The notes beneath the pieces are model-generated. The model worked only from the letters and a program-made list of their open reading frames with translations, made no database searches and was not told where the DNA came from. A program made the position numbers and the translations under genes. A stretch of 64,000 nucleotides of DNA. Origin: DATHSY01 sp046729855. GTDB taxonomy: Bacteria; Actinomycetota; UBA4738; HRBIN12. Positions 24,411-31,944 of the stretch are shown one piece after another. The stretch is taken from NCBI GenBank assembly GCA_046729855.1, contig JBKPHM010000047.1, positions 1 to 64,000 on the forward strand, given 5' to 3'. Numbering within the stretch: the stretch's first letter is position 1; each line of letters begins with the position of its first letter.

Positions 24411-27400
24411 CGGGAGACGGGCCTCCGCGTGATCCACAGGACGGCGAGCCACAGGGCGGCCAGGACGGCGATCTCCGTCGTGCGGATCCACTGCTCATCG
24501 AACCGCAGCTCGGTGGTGCCGGGCGGCGAGCCGAGCGCCCAGCCGAACGCCCGGAACGGCTCCAGCTCAGGCGGCTCGGCGGTCCACCCGGCGTCGAACT
24601 CGGTCGAGACGAACAGCGTGCCGCCGCTCCCGTCCGTCGTCCACCCGGCGGGGAGCGGCTCGGCCTCGTTCACATCGACGCCCGGCAGGCGCGCGATCGC
24701 CGAGGGATCCGCGGTCCGAGCCGTCTGGGCGAACGCGGGGTCGTCCGTGCTCAGCCCGATCGGGAGGGCGCGCGCATTGCGGAACACCACGAGCCCACCC
24801 GCCGGCACGAGGTCGAGGTCGAGCTGGGCGTCCAGCCTCGAACGCACTGGCGGCGGCAGCTCGCCGACGCCGGCGACGAGGAACCGGATCCCGAACGGCC
24901 CCAGGAGAGTGCCGCCGTGGCTGGTCGACCCGGCGACGATCTCCGTGAGCGCCCGCCGGAGGGAGCCGTATCCCCCGCCGGCTGCCCCACGGCCGATGTC
25001 GAGTGCCGACGCGCCGTCGCGGTCCCCCAGCGCGAACGCGACCGAGGCCTCCCCGGCTTCGACCACGCCCTGCGGGTCGCCGCCCGGCGCCGGGAAGCGG
25101 TCGCCGTCGGGCGCGCCCAGCCAGAGGACGCGGAACTCCCCGGGCGTCGTCGCGACCGCCGGCCACGAGGACGGGAGCGCGTTCGAGCCGATCTCCCACG
25201 TCCCGAGCGCGATACCGAGAACCTGTGCGACGCCGCCGCCCACCAGCACGAGCGAGACGACGAACGCGGCGATCTGGCGGTAGCCGAAGGCCTGCCGGCC
25301 GATCCCGGTGGCGAGCGTTGCGAGCCCGAGCGCCAGCACCGTTGCCTCGGCGACCGCGGCGGCCGCGAGGTAGACGGGCGCGTTCGACAGCGCGTCAGGC
25401 AGGTAGCCGGCTGCCGACCCCCACGCGAGGAACAGCGCGGCGGCTGCGACCGTGAGGTTCCGCCACGCGCGCCGTGCGTGATCTCGGCCCACGACGCTGA
25501 ACGCGATCAGGGCGGCGACGGGGAGGAACCACGAGACCACCCAGGCGCCCTGCCCGGTCCCCGGCGCGAGCCGCGTGAGGTGCCAGAAATCGGTCGTGCC
25601 GATGTGCGAACCCAGCGCCGCCGCCGGGTCCCGCACGAGGTCCGGCACCACCGGGAACACGAGCGCCGCGGCGACCAGCGCCCCGGCGGCCGCGAGGATC
25701 GTCCCGCGCGAACGCCTCGGCCCGAAGACGAACGTCGCCGCGGCGAACAACGCGACGGCGACGGCGATGCCGGGCAGGAACGCCACGCCGACCGCGATCA
25801 CGGCGCCGAGCGCGACGACCCATCGGAAGCGGTACGCCGGAGGATCGACGCCAAACGTCTGGTCCAGCCGATCCGCTACGAGCGGGAGCACGGCGATCGC
25901 GACGAGCATCGCGATGCGCCCCTGCGAGAAGGACCACAGCACGATGGCCGATACGACGTATGCGCCGGCCGAGACGGCGGCGACACTCCGCTCGCGCGTC
26001 TGGCGCGTGATCGCGCGGTACTGCAGCACGCCCGCGGCGATCGGCAGCAGCATCAGGAAGGCCTTCTGAGCAAACGCCGTCGACCCGGCGGCCGACACCG
26101 CACCGAGCACGGCGAGCGCCGGACTGGCGGCATGATCGCCCCCGAGAGCGGTCGTCCGCAGGCCCGACGCGAGCTCGTGGAAGAACGCCGACGCCGACGC
26201 GGGGAAGGCGGGAAGCGCTCCGCCCTCCAGCGGTCGAGGATCGATCAGCTCCAGGTACGCGAGCCCCGCTACCGCCAGACCGACCGTCCACGCGACCAGC
26301 GCCGGATGCTCTGCCGCGAGCGACGACGCCCGCCTGCGGATCGGGATGCGTTCGCGCTCATCCTCGAGCTGCTCCTCGAGGATTCGCTCGGCGGCCTGGA
26401 ACCACCTCGGCGCGCGAAACCACGTCGACTGCATGAATCGGCGGACGGTCCGGTCGCGAACCGATCGAACCGACTGCGCGCGAACGCGCCGGCGGATCGT
26501 CGACGGCAGATGGACGAGGTTCCACGTCCACGCCGACGCGATCTCGTACGCGTCCTCGAACCGGCGCGACAGCGCGAAGAACAGGAGCCGGACGACGCCG
26601 GTGACGACATGCAGCGGCAGCAGCCAGGCGAGCGACACGACGCTGTAGTTCTTGAGCATCGCTGCGAGCGCCGCGCGCTCCGCGTAGAACTGCGGCGTCC
26701 GGTGGCGCCGATCCTCGGGTCGCTCGCCGCGCGCCGTCGCGCCGCGGTGCCGCGCCTGCGCGAGCGGCGTCATCAGGACGCGAAACCCCGCGATCCTGGC
26801 CCGCCAGCAGAAGTCGAGATCGTCGTGATGACCGGACAGGCGTTCGTCGAACATGCCCGTCCGCTGCCACGCCTCGCGCGAGACGAGCATCGCGCACGAC
26901 GACACGTACAGCACCTCGAGGACCCGGTCGTACTGCCCCTGGTCCATCTCGCCGTCGACCAGCGGTGTGTACGGGTGGCCGAACGGGTCGGTGGACCGAC
27001 CGACCTCTCGCAGCATGCGCGGCTCGTCCCAGTCGACGACCTTGGGTCCCACGACGCCCACGCGTTCGACGCCCTCGATCCCTTCGGCCGCGTCGAGCAT
27101 GCGGGCGACCGCGTCGGGCGCGAGCGCGGTGTCGTCGTGGACGATGAGCAGGTAGTCGGCCGCCGCCGCGACCGGCAGGTCGGCGACCGCACGGACGGCG
27201 TCGGCAGGCCCCGCGTCCTCGTCGACGGTGAGGACGCGCCCGGACCCGAGCGCCTGGCGGAGCAGCTCCGTCGAGCCGTCACGCGACGACGCGTCCACGG
27301 CGACCACTGCGAGCCGCGGATGGGTCTGACGCGACAGCGACTGCAGCGACTCGCGCAGCCAGGCGATCCCGTCGTGGACGACGAGCACCGCGAGCACGGT

Positions 27401-27454
27401 CGGCACCCGGACCGACTCGGGCGACGACGTTCGTTCGGGCGTGGACGTGACCAT
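24407..27454 (-). CDS. Giant GT2 glycosyltransferase with polytopic membrane C-terminus
   Basis: 1015 residues. N-terminal GT2 domain (about 15-260): VLVVHDGIAWLRESLQSL, VDASSRDGS, IVHDDTAL as the DxD-like metal site, and DERLSGHHDDLDFCWRARIAGFRV as the acceptor motif. About 12 hydrophobic segments follow from residue 390 on, and an extracytoplasmic portion near the end contains FVSTEFDAGWTAEP. This layout is known in actinobacteria next to WhiB2-type regulators and DUF5719 proteins. Substrate unknown; surface polysaccharide is likely. The ATG at 27454 is chosen over an upstream in-frame start that would run into the terminator hairpin. Confidence 0.82.
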   Translation of the reverse strand: MVTSTPERTSSPESVRVPTVLAVLVVHDGIAWLRESLQSLSRQTHPRLAVVAVDASSRDGSTELLRQALGSGRVLTVDEDAGPADAVRAVADLPVAAAADYLLIVHDDTALAPDAVARMLDAAEGIEGVERVGVVGPKVVDWDEPRMLREVGRSTDPFGHPYTPLVDGEMDQGQYDRVLEVLYVSSCAMLVSREAWQRTGMFDERLSGHHDDLDFCWRARIAGFRVLMTPLAQARHRGATARGERPEDRRHRTPQFYAERAALAAMLKNYSVVSLAWLLPLHVVTGVVRLLFFALSRRFEDAYEIASAWTWNLVHLPSTIRRRVRAQSVRSVRDRTVRRFMQSTWFRAPRWFQAAERILEEQLEDERERIPIRRRASSLAAEHPALVAWTVGLAVAGLAYLELIDPRPLEGGALPAFPASASAFFHELASGLRTTALGGDHAASPALAVLGAVSAAGSTAFAQKAFLMLLPIAAGVLQYRAITRQTRERSVAAVSAGAYVVSAIVLWSFSQGRIAMLVAIAVLPLVADRLDQTFGVDPPAYRFRWVVALGAVIAVGVAFLPGIAVAVALFAAATFVFGPRRSRGTILAAAGALVAAALVFPVVPDLVRDPAAALGSHIGTTDFWHLTRLAPGTGQGAWVVSWFLPVAALIAFSVVGRDHARRAWRNLTVAAAALFLAWGSAAGYLPDALSNAPVYLAAAAVAEATVLALGLATLATGIGRQAFGYRQIAAFVVSLVLVGGGVAQVLGIALGTWEIGSNALPSSWPAVATTPGEFRVLWLGAPDGDRFPAPGGDPQGVVEAGEASVAFALGDRDGASALDIGRGAAGGGYGSLRRALTEIVAGSTSHGGTLLGPFGIRFLVAGVGELPPPVRSRLDAQLDLDLVPAGGLVVFRNARALPIGLSTDDPAFAQTARTADPSAIARLPGVDVNEAEPLPAGWTTDGSGGTLFVSTEFDAGWTAEPPELEPFRAFGWALGSPPGTTELRFDEQWIRTTEIAVLAALWLAVLWITRRPVSR

Positions 27455-27497
27455 TACGGGGGTGGCGGCGAGCGTAGCAGGTCGCGGCCCCACAACC

Positions 27498-27529
27498 GCG
27501 GAAGGGGGGCGCCAGGCCCCCCTTTCCGC
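27498..27529 (-). terminator. Strong hairpin after the histone-like gene
   Basis: Arms 27498-27509 (GCGGAAGGGGGG) and 27517-27529 (CCCCCC then TTTCCGC) pair over 12 bp with one bulged T around a 7-nt loop. It follows the stop of the Lys-rich gene by 48 bp and precedes the GT2 start. Without a U tract it may act as an attenuator or mRNA-stability hairpin, allowing far more histone-like protein than GT2. Confidence 0.6.
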
Positions 27530-27576
27530 ACGAGGTGGCGGCGTCCCGGACGGGCGTCCGCCGCCGTTCCCCTCGA

Positions 27577-27987
27577 TCACATGACCGCCGGCGAGCTCGC
27601 CGTCGACTTGCGTCTGGTCGACTTGCGCTTGGCCGGCGACTTGCGCTTGGCCGGCGACTTGCGCTTGGCCGTCGACTTCTTGGCGGTCGACTTCCGCTTG
27701 GCGGTCGTCTTGCGCTTCGCCGGCGACTTCCGCTTGGCGGTGGTCTTGCGCTTCGCGGTTGTCTTGCGCTTGGCGGTCGACTTCCGCTTGGCGGTCGTCT
27801 TGCGCTTGGCGGTCGACTTCCGCTTGGCGGTCGTCTTGCGCTTCGCGGTCGACTTCCGCTTGGCCGTCGACTTGCGCTTGGCTGTCGACTTCTTGGCCGC
27901 GGTCCTCCGAGCGGCGGGCTTACGCGCCGCCGTCTTCTTGGCCGCCGGCTTTCTCTTCGCGGTCGACCTCTTGGCTGCGGGAGACAT
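27577..27987 (-). CDS. Histone-H1-like Lys/Arg-rich tandem-repeat protein
   Basis: 136 residues made almost only of Lys, Arg, Ala, Ser, Thr and Pro. About 14 copies of the hexad AKRK-(S/T)-(T/P) run through the middle and C-terminal part, after an irregular KKTAARKPAARRTA lead. This resembles the tails of eukaryotic H1, bacterial HctB/AlgP proteins and the actinobacterial HupB tail, but no folded HU domain is present. It would bind and compact DNA. A good ribosome site (AAAGGGGGTGA) precedes the ATG. It lies 20 bp after whiB in the same unit. The 18-bp DNA repeats that encode it invite length variation. Confidence 0.85.
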   Translation of the reverse strand: MSPAAKRSTAKRKPAAKKTAARKPAARRTAAKKSTAKRKSTAKRKSTAKRKTTAKRKSTAKRKTTAKRKSTAKRKTTAKRKTTAKRKSPAKRKTTAKRKSTAKKSTAKRKSPAKRKSPAKRKSTRRKSTASSPAVM

Positions 27988-28007
27988 CGGTCACCCCCTT
28001 TCCCCAG

Positions 28008-28235
28008 TCAGGACGCCATCCGCTTCAGGCGTCTCCGTTCCCGTTCGCTCATGCCACCCCACACGCCGTACCGCTCGTCGCGACGCAGCGCGTAGTTGAG
28101 GCACTCGATGCGAACGGGGCAGTCCGCGCAGATCCGCTTCGCCTCCCTCGAGGATCCCCCCTTTTCGGGGAAGAAGATCTCGGGGTCGTGTTCCCGGCAC
28201 CGCGCCCGTTCCTGCCACGGGATGTAGTGATGCAC
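28008..28235 (-). CDS. whiB: WhiB-family Fe-S transcription regulator
   Basis: 75 residues. Four cluster cysteines at C13, C36, C39 and C45 (ARCREHDPEIFFP, then C-x2-C-x5-C) and the turn motif GVWGGMSERERRRLKR at 57-72 are all intact. WhiB proteins bind a [4Fe-4S] cluster and the primary sigma factor and control division, sporulation or redox response. The flanking genes (DUF3499, DUF5719-like, giant GT2, F420 genes) point to the WhiB2/WhiB type. The GTG at 28235 (VHHYIPWQER) is chosen because GGAGGGGAG precedes it and WhiB N-termini start near W-x-x-x-A-x-C. Confidence 0.95.
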   Translation of the reverse strand: MHHYIPWQERARCREHDPEIFFPEKGGSSREAKRICADCPVRIECLNYALRRDERYGVWGGMSERERRRLKRMAS

Positions 28236-28248
28236 CGCTCTCTCCCCT

Positions 28249-28274
28249 CCAGAATCACACGCGTGTGATTCTGG
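28249..28274 (-). promoter_or_regulatory. 26-bp perfect palindrome in the whiB leader
   Basis: A perfect inverted repeat with arms CCAGAATCACACG and its complement, ending just before the GGAGGGGAG ribosome site of whiB. The 14-bp core (28255-28268) is identical to the site before the DUF3499 gene. It could be a protein operator or, in RNA, a 13-bp hairpin next to the ribosome site. Confidence 0.65.
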
Positions 28275-28415
28275 GCCATCTCCCCCCGTCTTGACAAGAG
28301 GGGATTTCTTGATCGCATGCACCTCCACCTCACGCACCGAACGACACGGTCTCCCCGCTAGATGGTCTACGGGATCTGTGGGGGTTTTCAAGACGTTTCG
28401 GCCGAAATATCCCCA

Positions 28416-28452
28416 GTCAAGTATCTTGACGGTAACTGTCAATCGGGTTGAC
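28416..28452 (-). promoter_or_regulatory. Two GTCAA-N5-TTGAC palindromes upstream of whiB
   Basis: GTCAAGTATCTTGAC at 28416-28430 and GTCAATCGGGTTGAC at 28438-28452 are 15-bp sites with the same arms, 22 bp centre to centre (two DNA turns), in the fbiC-whiB interval. On the minus strand the second contains TTGACA-like -35 sequence. This looks like tandem operators for one dimeric regulator, on the same face of the helix. Confidence 0.6.
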
Positions 28453-28472
28453 GTATTCGGGGGTTCCCTAGG

Positions 28473-30944
28473 TCATTCGAGCGATGCTGAGGCGCGGACG
28501 ACGCGTTCGTAGGTCGTCGTTCGCTCGACCGGAACACGACCGATCGCGCGGATCGCAGCCTCGATTTCCACAGGCTCCATGCGGATCCCCCACGTCGCGC
28601 CCGCCATGCGGCTGATCGTCTCCTCCATCAGCGTGCCGCCGAGATCGTTCGCACCGCCGTTCAGGATCGCCTGCGAGGCCTCGACACCGAGCTTGACCCA
28701 CGACACCTGTACGTTGTGGATAAGTCCGTTGAGCAGCAGCCGCGCGACGGCGTGCATCCGTCGGCTCTCGTCGAACGTCGGACCGGGTCGCGACTTCCCC
28801 GCGAGGTAGATCGGCGAGTTGTGGTGCACAAACGGAAGTGGCACGAACTCCGTGAAGCCACCGGTGTCGCGCTGGATCGCCGAGATGCGCCGGATGTGGA
28901 AAACCCAGTGCCGCGGCGCGTCGACGTGACCGAACATGATCGTCGAGGACGACCGCAGGCCTACGTCGTGGGCAGTGCGGACGATCTCCTCCCAGGTGTC
29001 GGCGGGGAGCTTGCCCTTTGTCAGCATCCACCGGACGTCGTCGTCGAGGATCTCCGCAGCGGTTCCGGGTATCGTTCCCAGGCCGCGCCGGCGGCACTCC
29101 TGGAGGAACTCGCGGAACGAGATCCCCAGCTTTGTCGCGCCGTTCAGGATCTCCATCGGGCTGAACGCGTGGATGTGGATCTCGGGCACGCGCGCCTTCA
29201 CCGCGTCCAGGAGTTCGAAGTAGAACGAGCCGGGCAGGTCGGGATGGATCCCGCCCTGCATGCATACCTCGGTGGCGCCGTACGCCCACGCCTCCTCCGT
29301 CCGGTCGCCGACCTCTTTGAGGGTGAGCGTGTACGACTCGGGGTCGACCTCCCGCTGGGCGAACGCGCAGAACCGGCACCCGACGTAGCAGACGTTGGTG
29401 AAGTTGATGTTGCGGTTCACCACGTAGGTGATCTCGTCCCCAACGGTGTCGCGCCGGAGGTCGTCGGCGACCCGGCACAGGGCCTCGAGCGCAGGACCCT
29501 CGGCCGCGAACAGCGCGAGCGCCTCAGCGTCGGACAGCGGCCGCCTCGCCTCCGCCGCCCGTAGGGCAGCGGACACGTCCGCGGGGAGCGGCGCCGGCGT
29601 GGCGGGCGCGGGTGTGGGCGCGAGCGCTTCGAGGTCCCCGTACACCGCCGCCGCGTCGCGCCGCAGCCCAGCGTCCGCGCCCTTGGCGAACGTGAGGGCC
29701 GTCCGCCTGGGCTTCCAGTGCACGTCGGGGTCCTGCCAGGGCGTGGGCTCCGGGATTCGGCCCTCGGCCGCCAGCCCGTCGTCCGCCATCAGGCGTTCCA
29801 CGGCCCGGCGCATCTTCCCGGCCAGGTACGGGTCGGGACGCAGGGCGAACGACGGATGGACCGTCAGCCGCTCGCGGAGGCGGAGGCCGCGTTCGGCGGT
29901 CCTCATAGAAAGGACGTCGATCGCCGGCCACGGCTTCTCTGGGTTCACGTGGTCCGGTGTCAGGGGCGAGACGCCGCCCCAGTCGTCGATCCCCGCGCCG
30001 AGCAGCCGCGACTGCATCTGTGGGTCGGAGAGGTTCGGCGGTGCCTGGACGCTGATTGAGGGCCCGAACAGGACCCGCGTGGTCGCGACCGCCGCCAGGT
30101 AGGTCCCGTCGTCGGGCTCGGGCGCCGAGGCCATCGCCGTGCCGGGCTTGGCCCGAAAGTTCTGGACGATGATCTCCTGGACGTGCCCGTACCGGCGATG
30201 GATCTCCCGGATCGCGAGCAGCGAGGCCGCGCGCTCGCGGGCCGTCTCGCCGATCCCGACCAGGATGCCGGTCGTGAACGGAACGGCGTGCCGCCCGGCG
30301 TCCTCGATCGTCCGCAGCCTGACGGACGGAAGCTTGTCGGGGGATCCGAAGTGGGGGCCGCCCCGTTCGCAGAGCCGCTCGGACGAGGTCTCGAGCATCA
30401 GCCCCATCGACGCCGAGACGTGCTTCAGGCGCGCGATCTCCTCCCATGACATCACGCCGGGGTTCAGGTGGGGCAGCAGGCCCGTCCGCTCGATCACGTG
30501 GATCGCCGAGGCCCGCACGTAGTCGAGCGTCGAGGCGAACCCGCGCTCCTCGAGCCACGCGCGCGCGGCCGGGTAGCGGTCCTCCGGCCGGTCGCCGAGC
30601 GTGAACAGCGCCTCTTTGCACCCGAGCCGCCGACCCGCCTCCGCGATCGCCACGACCTCGTCGGGAGACAGGTACGGCGATCCGAGGCGCGCGGGCGGCT
30701 TGGCGAAGGTGCAGTAGTGGCAGCGGTCCCGGCAAAGCATGGTGAGCGGGATGAAGACCTTGCGGGAGTACGTCACGTCGTCGCCGTGGCTCAGACGGGC
30801 GAGGCGCCACGCGATCCGCATCAGGCGATCGAGATCCTCGCCACGCGCGGTGAGCAACGCGGTGGCTTCATCGAGCGACAGCGCCTTGCCGGCCTCCGCT
30901 CGGACGAGCGCCCGGCGGACCTGCGGGGCCGTCGCCTCGGGCAT
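28473..30944 (-). CDS. fbiC: F420 precursor (FO) synthase, CofG-CofH fusion
   Basis: Makes 7,8-didemethyl-8-hydroxy-5-deazariboflavin, the F420 chromophore. 823 residues, two radical-SAM halves. The CofG half has C71-x3-C75-x2-C78 (CRDRCHYCTF) and a partner motif ETSSERL. An Ala/Pro linker lies at about 430-455. The CofH half has C519-x3-C523-x2-C526 (CYVGCRFCAF), MQGGIHPDLPG and IHIHAFSPMEI. The fused form is typical of actinobacteria. It is read divergently from fbiA with abutting -10 boxes, and its 3' end leads into the whiB upstream region. Confidence 0.97.
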   Translation of the reverse strand: MPEATAPQVRRALVRAEAGKALSLDEATALLTARGEDLDRLMRIAWRLARLSHGDDVTYSRKVFIPLTMLCRDRCHYCTFAKPPARLGSPYLSPDEVVAIAEAGRRLGCKEALFTLGDRPEDRYPAARAWLEERGFASTLDYVRASAIHVIERTGLLPHLNPGVMSWEEIARLKHVSASMGLMLETSSERLCERGGPHFGSPDKLPSVRLRTIEDAGRHAVPFTTGILVGIGETARERAASLLAIREIHRRYGHVQEIIVQNFRAKPGTAMASAPEPDDGTYLAAVATTRVLFGPSISVQAPPNLSDPQMQSRLLGAGIDDWGGVSPLTPDHVNPEKPWPAIDVLSMRTAERGLRLRERLTVHPSFALRPDPYLAGKMRRAVERLMADDGLAAEGRIPEPTPWQDPDVHWKPRRTALTFAKGADAGLRRDAAAVYGDLEALAPTPAPATPAPLPADVSAALRAAEARRPLSDAEALALFAAEGPALEALCRVADDLRRDTVGDEITYVVNRNINFTNVCYVGCRFCAFAQREVDPESYTLTLKEVGDRTEEAWAYGATEVCMQGGIHPDLPGSFYFELLDAVKARVPEIHIHAFSPMEILNGATKLGISFREFLQECRRRGLGTIPGTAAEILDDDVRWMLTKGKLPADTWEEIVRTAHDVGLRSSSTIMFGHVDAPRHWVFHIRRISAIQRDTGGFTEFVPLPFVHHNSPIYLAGKSRPGPTFDESRRMHAVARLLLNGLIHNVQVSWVKLGVEASQAILNGGANDLGGTLMEETISRMAGATWGIRMEPVEIEAAIRAIGRVPVERTTTYERVVRASASLE

Positions 30945-30951
30945 GCGCGCG

Positions 30952-30964
30952 AGCCTACTACGCT
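30952..30964. promoter_or_regulatory. Abutting divergent -10 boxes of fbiC and fbiA
   Basis: TAGGCT on the minus strand (30957-30952) lies 7 nt before the fbiC ATG. TACGCT on the plus strand (30959-30964) lies 9 nt before the fbiA ATG at 30974. The boxes are 1 bp apart, so polymerase could not occupy both at once. Both mRNAs would be leaderless, and the -35 regions would lie inside the opposite gene. Confidence 0.55.
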
Positions 30965-30973
30965 ATGTGGCGC

Positions 30974-31915
30974 ATGAAGGTCGTCGCGATGGCCGGTGGG
31001 ATCGGCGCCGGGAAATTTCTCCGCGGCCTCCTCCGCGTCGTCGAACCGTCCGACGTGACGGTCGTCGTCAACACCGCGGACGACATCGTGATGCACGGGC
31101 TCCACGTCTGTCCGGACCTCGATTCGGTGACGTACTGGCTCGCCGGCGAGATGGACCGCGAGCGTGGCTGGGGCCGCTCCGGGGAGACGTTCCGCGCGAC
31201 CGAGGAGCTACGACGGTTCGACCCGAGCGCCGCGTGGTTCGGGCTCGGCGACCTCGATCTGGGAACGCACCTGTTCCGGACGCGCGCGCTCGCGGCCGGC
31301 CTCCGACTGTCGGAGGTAACGGCACTCGTGTCGTTCCGGTTCGGCGTGGCGTCGCGGATCCTGCCGATGTCGGACGACCAGGTGACGACGCGGATCGTGG
31401 TTGTCCGCGGCGGCGTGCGGGTCGACCTCCACTTTCAGGAATACTGGGTCCGGTTCGGCGCACGCGACGAGGCGAAGGAGATCCGGTTCGACGGTTCCGA
31501 GCGCGCTCGCGCGGCGCCCGGCGTGCTCGATGCCATCGCGTCCGCGGACGCGATCGTGCTGTGCCCCTCGAACCCGGTCGTCTCCCTCGGCCCGATCCTC
31601 GCCGTGCCGGGGATCCGCGAGATGGTCGCGTCCCGGCGCACGGTCGTCTCGGGCGTCTCGCCGATCGTCGGTGGCGTGCCGCTCGCCGGGATGGCGGACC
31701 GCCTGATGCCGGTCGCGGGCCTCCAGGTGTCGGCGGTCGGCGCGGCGTCGGCGTTCGCCGACGTCCTGTCGCACTGGGTGATCGACGAGGCCGACCGGTC
31801 GCTCGCGCCGAACGTCGAGCGGCTGGGAGTGCGCGCGTCCGTGACGGACACAGTGATGCGCGACGACGACGCCGCAGAGGCCCTCGCCCGCGTGGCGCTC
31901 GGTCCGTCCGCGTGA
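30974..31915 (+). CDS. fbiA: 2-phospho-L-lactate / phosphoenolpyruvyl transferase (CofD)
   Basis: Joins the lactyl-type (or enolpyruvyl) phosphate from its GDP donor to FO, giving F420-0 or its dehydro form. 313 residues from the ATG chosen at 30974, so that the protein starts MKVVAMAGGIGAGKFLRGL as in the family; an ATG three codons upstream is also possible. Motifs: VVVNTADDIVMHGLHVCPDLDSVTY, WFGLGDLDLGTHLFRT and LCPSNPVVSLGPIL. It is followed 29 nt later by fbiB, an arrangement shared with M. tuberculosis Rv3261-Rv3262. Confidence 0.95.
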   Translation: MKVVAMAGGIGAGKFLRGLLRVVEPSDVTVVVNTADDIVMHGLHVCPDLDSVTYWLAGEMDRERGWGRSGETFRATEELRRFDPSAAWFGLGDLDLGTHLFRTRALAAGLRLSEVTALVSFRFGVASRILPMSDDQVTTRIVVVRGGVRVDLHFQEYWVRFGARDEAKEIRFDGSERARAAPGVLDAIASADAIVLCPSNPVVSLGPILAVPGIREMVASRRTVVSGVSPIVGGVPLAGMADRLMPVAGLQVSAVGAASAFADVLSHWVIDEADRSLAPNVERLGVRASVTDTVMRDDDAAEALARVALGPSA

Positions 31916-31944
31916 GCGACGCATGAGCGCCGCGTGAGCATGGC

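Noticed and set aside
27600..27960. Possible CRISPR or satellite array of 18-bp repeats
   Set aside because: The repeats are in frame and encode Lys-rich hexads of one protein; there are no unique spacers.
24389..28099. Very long plus-strand open frame (1236 codons) over the GT2, histone-like and WhiB genes
   Set aside because: Shadow of real minus-strand genes; composition is Arg/Gly/Asp-rich with no family features, and its repeats mirror the Lys-rich gene.
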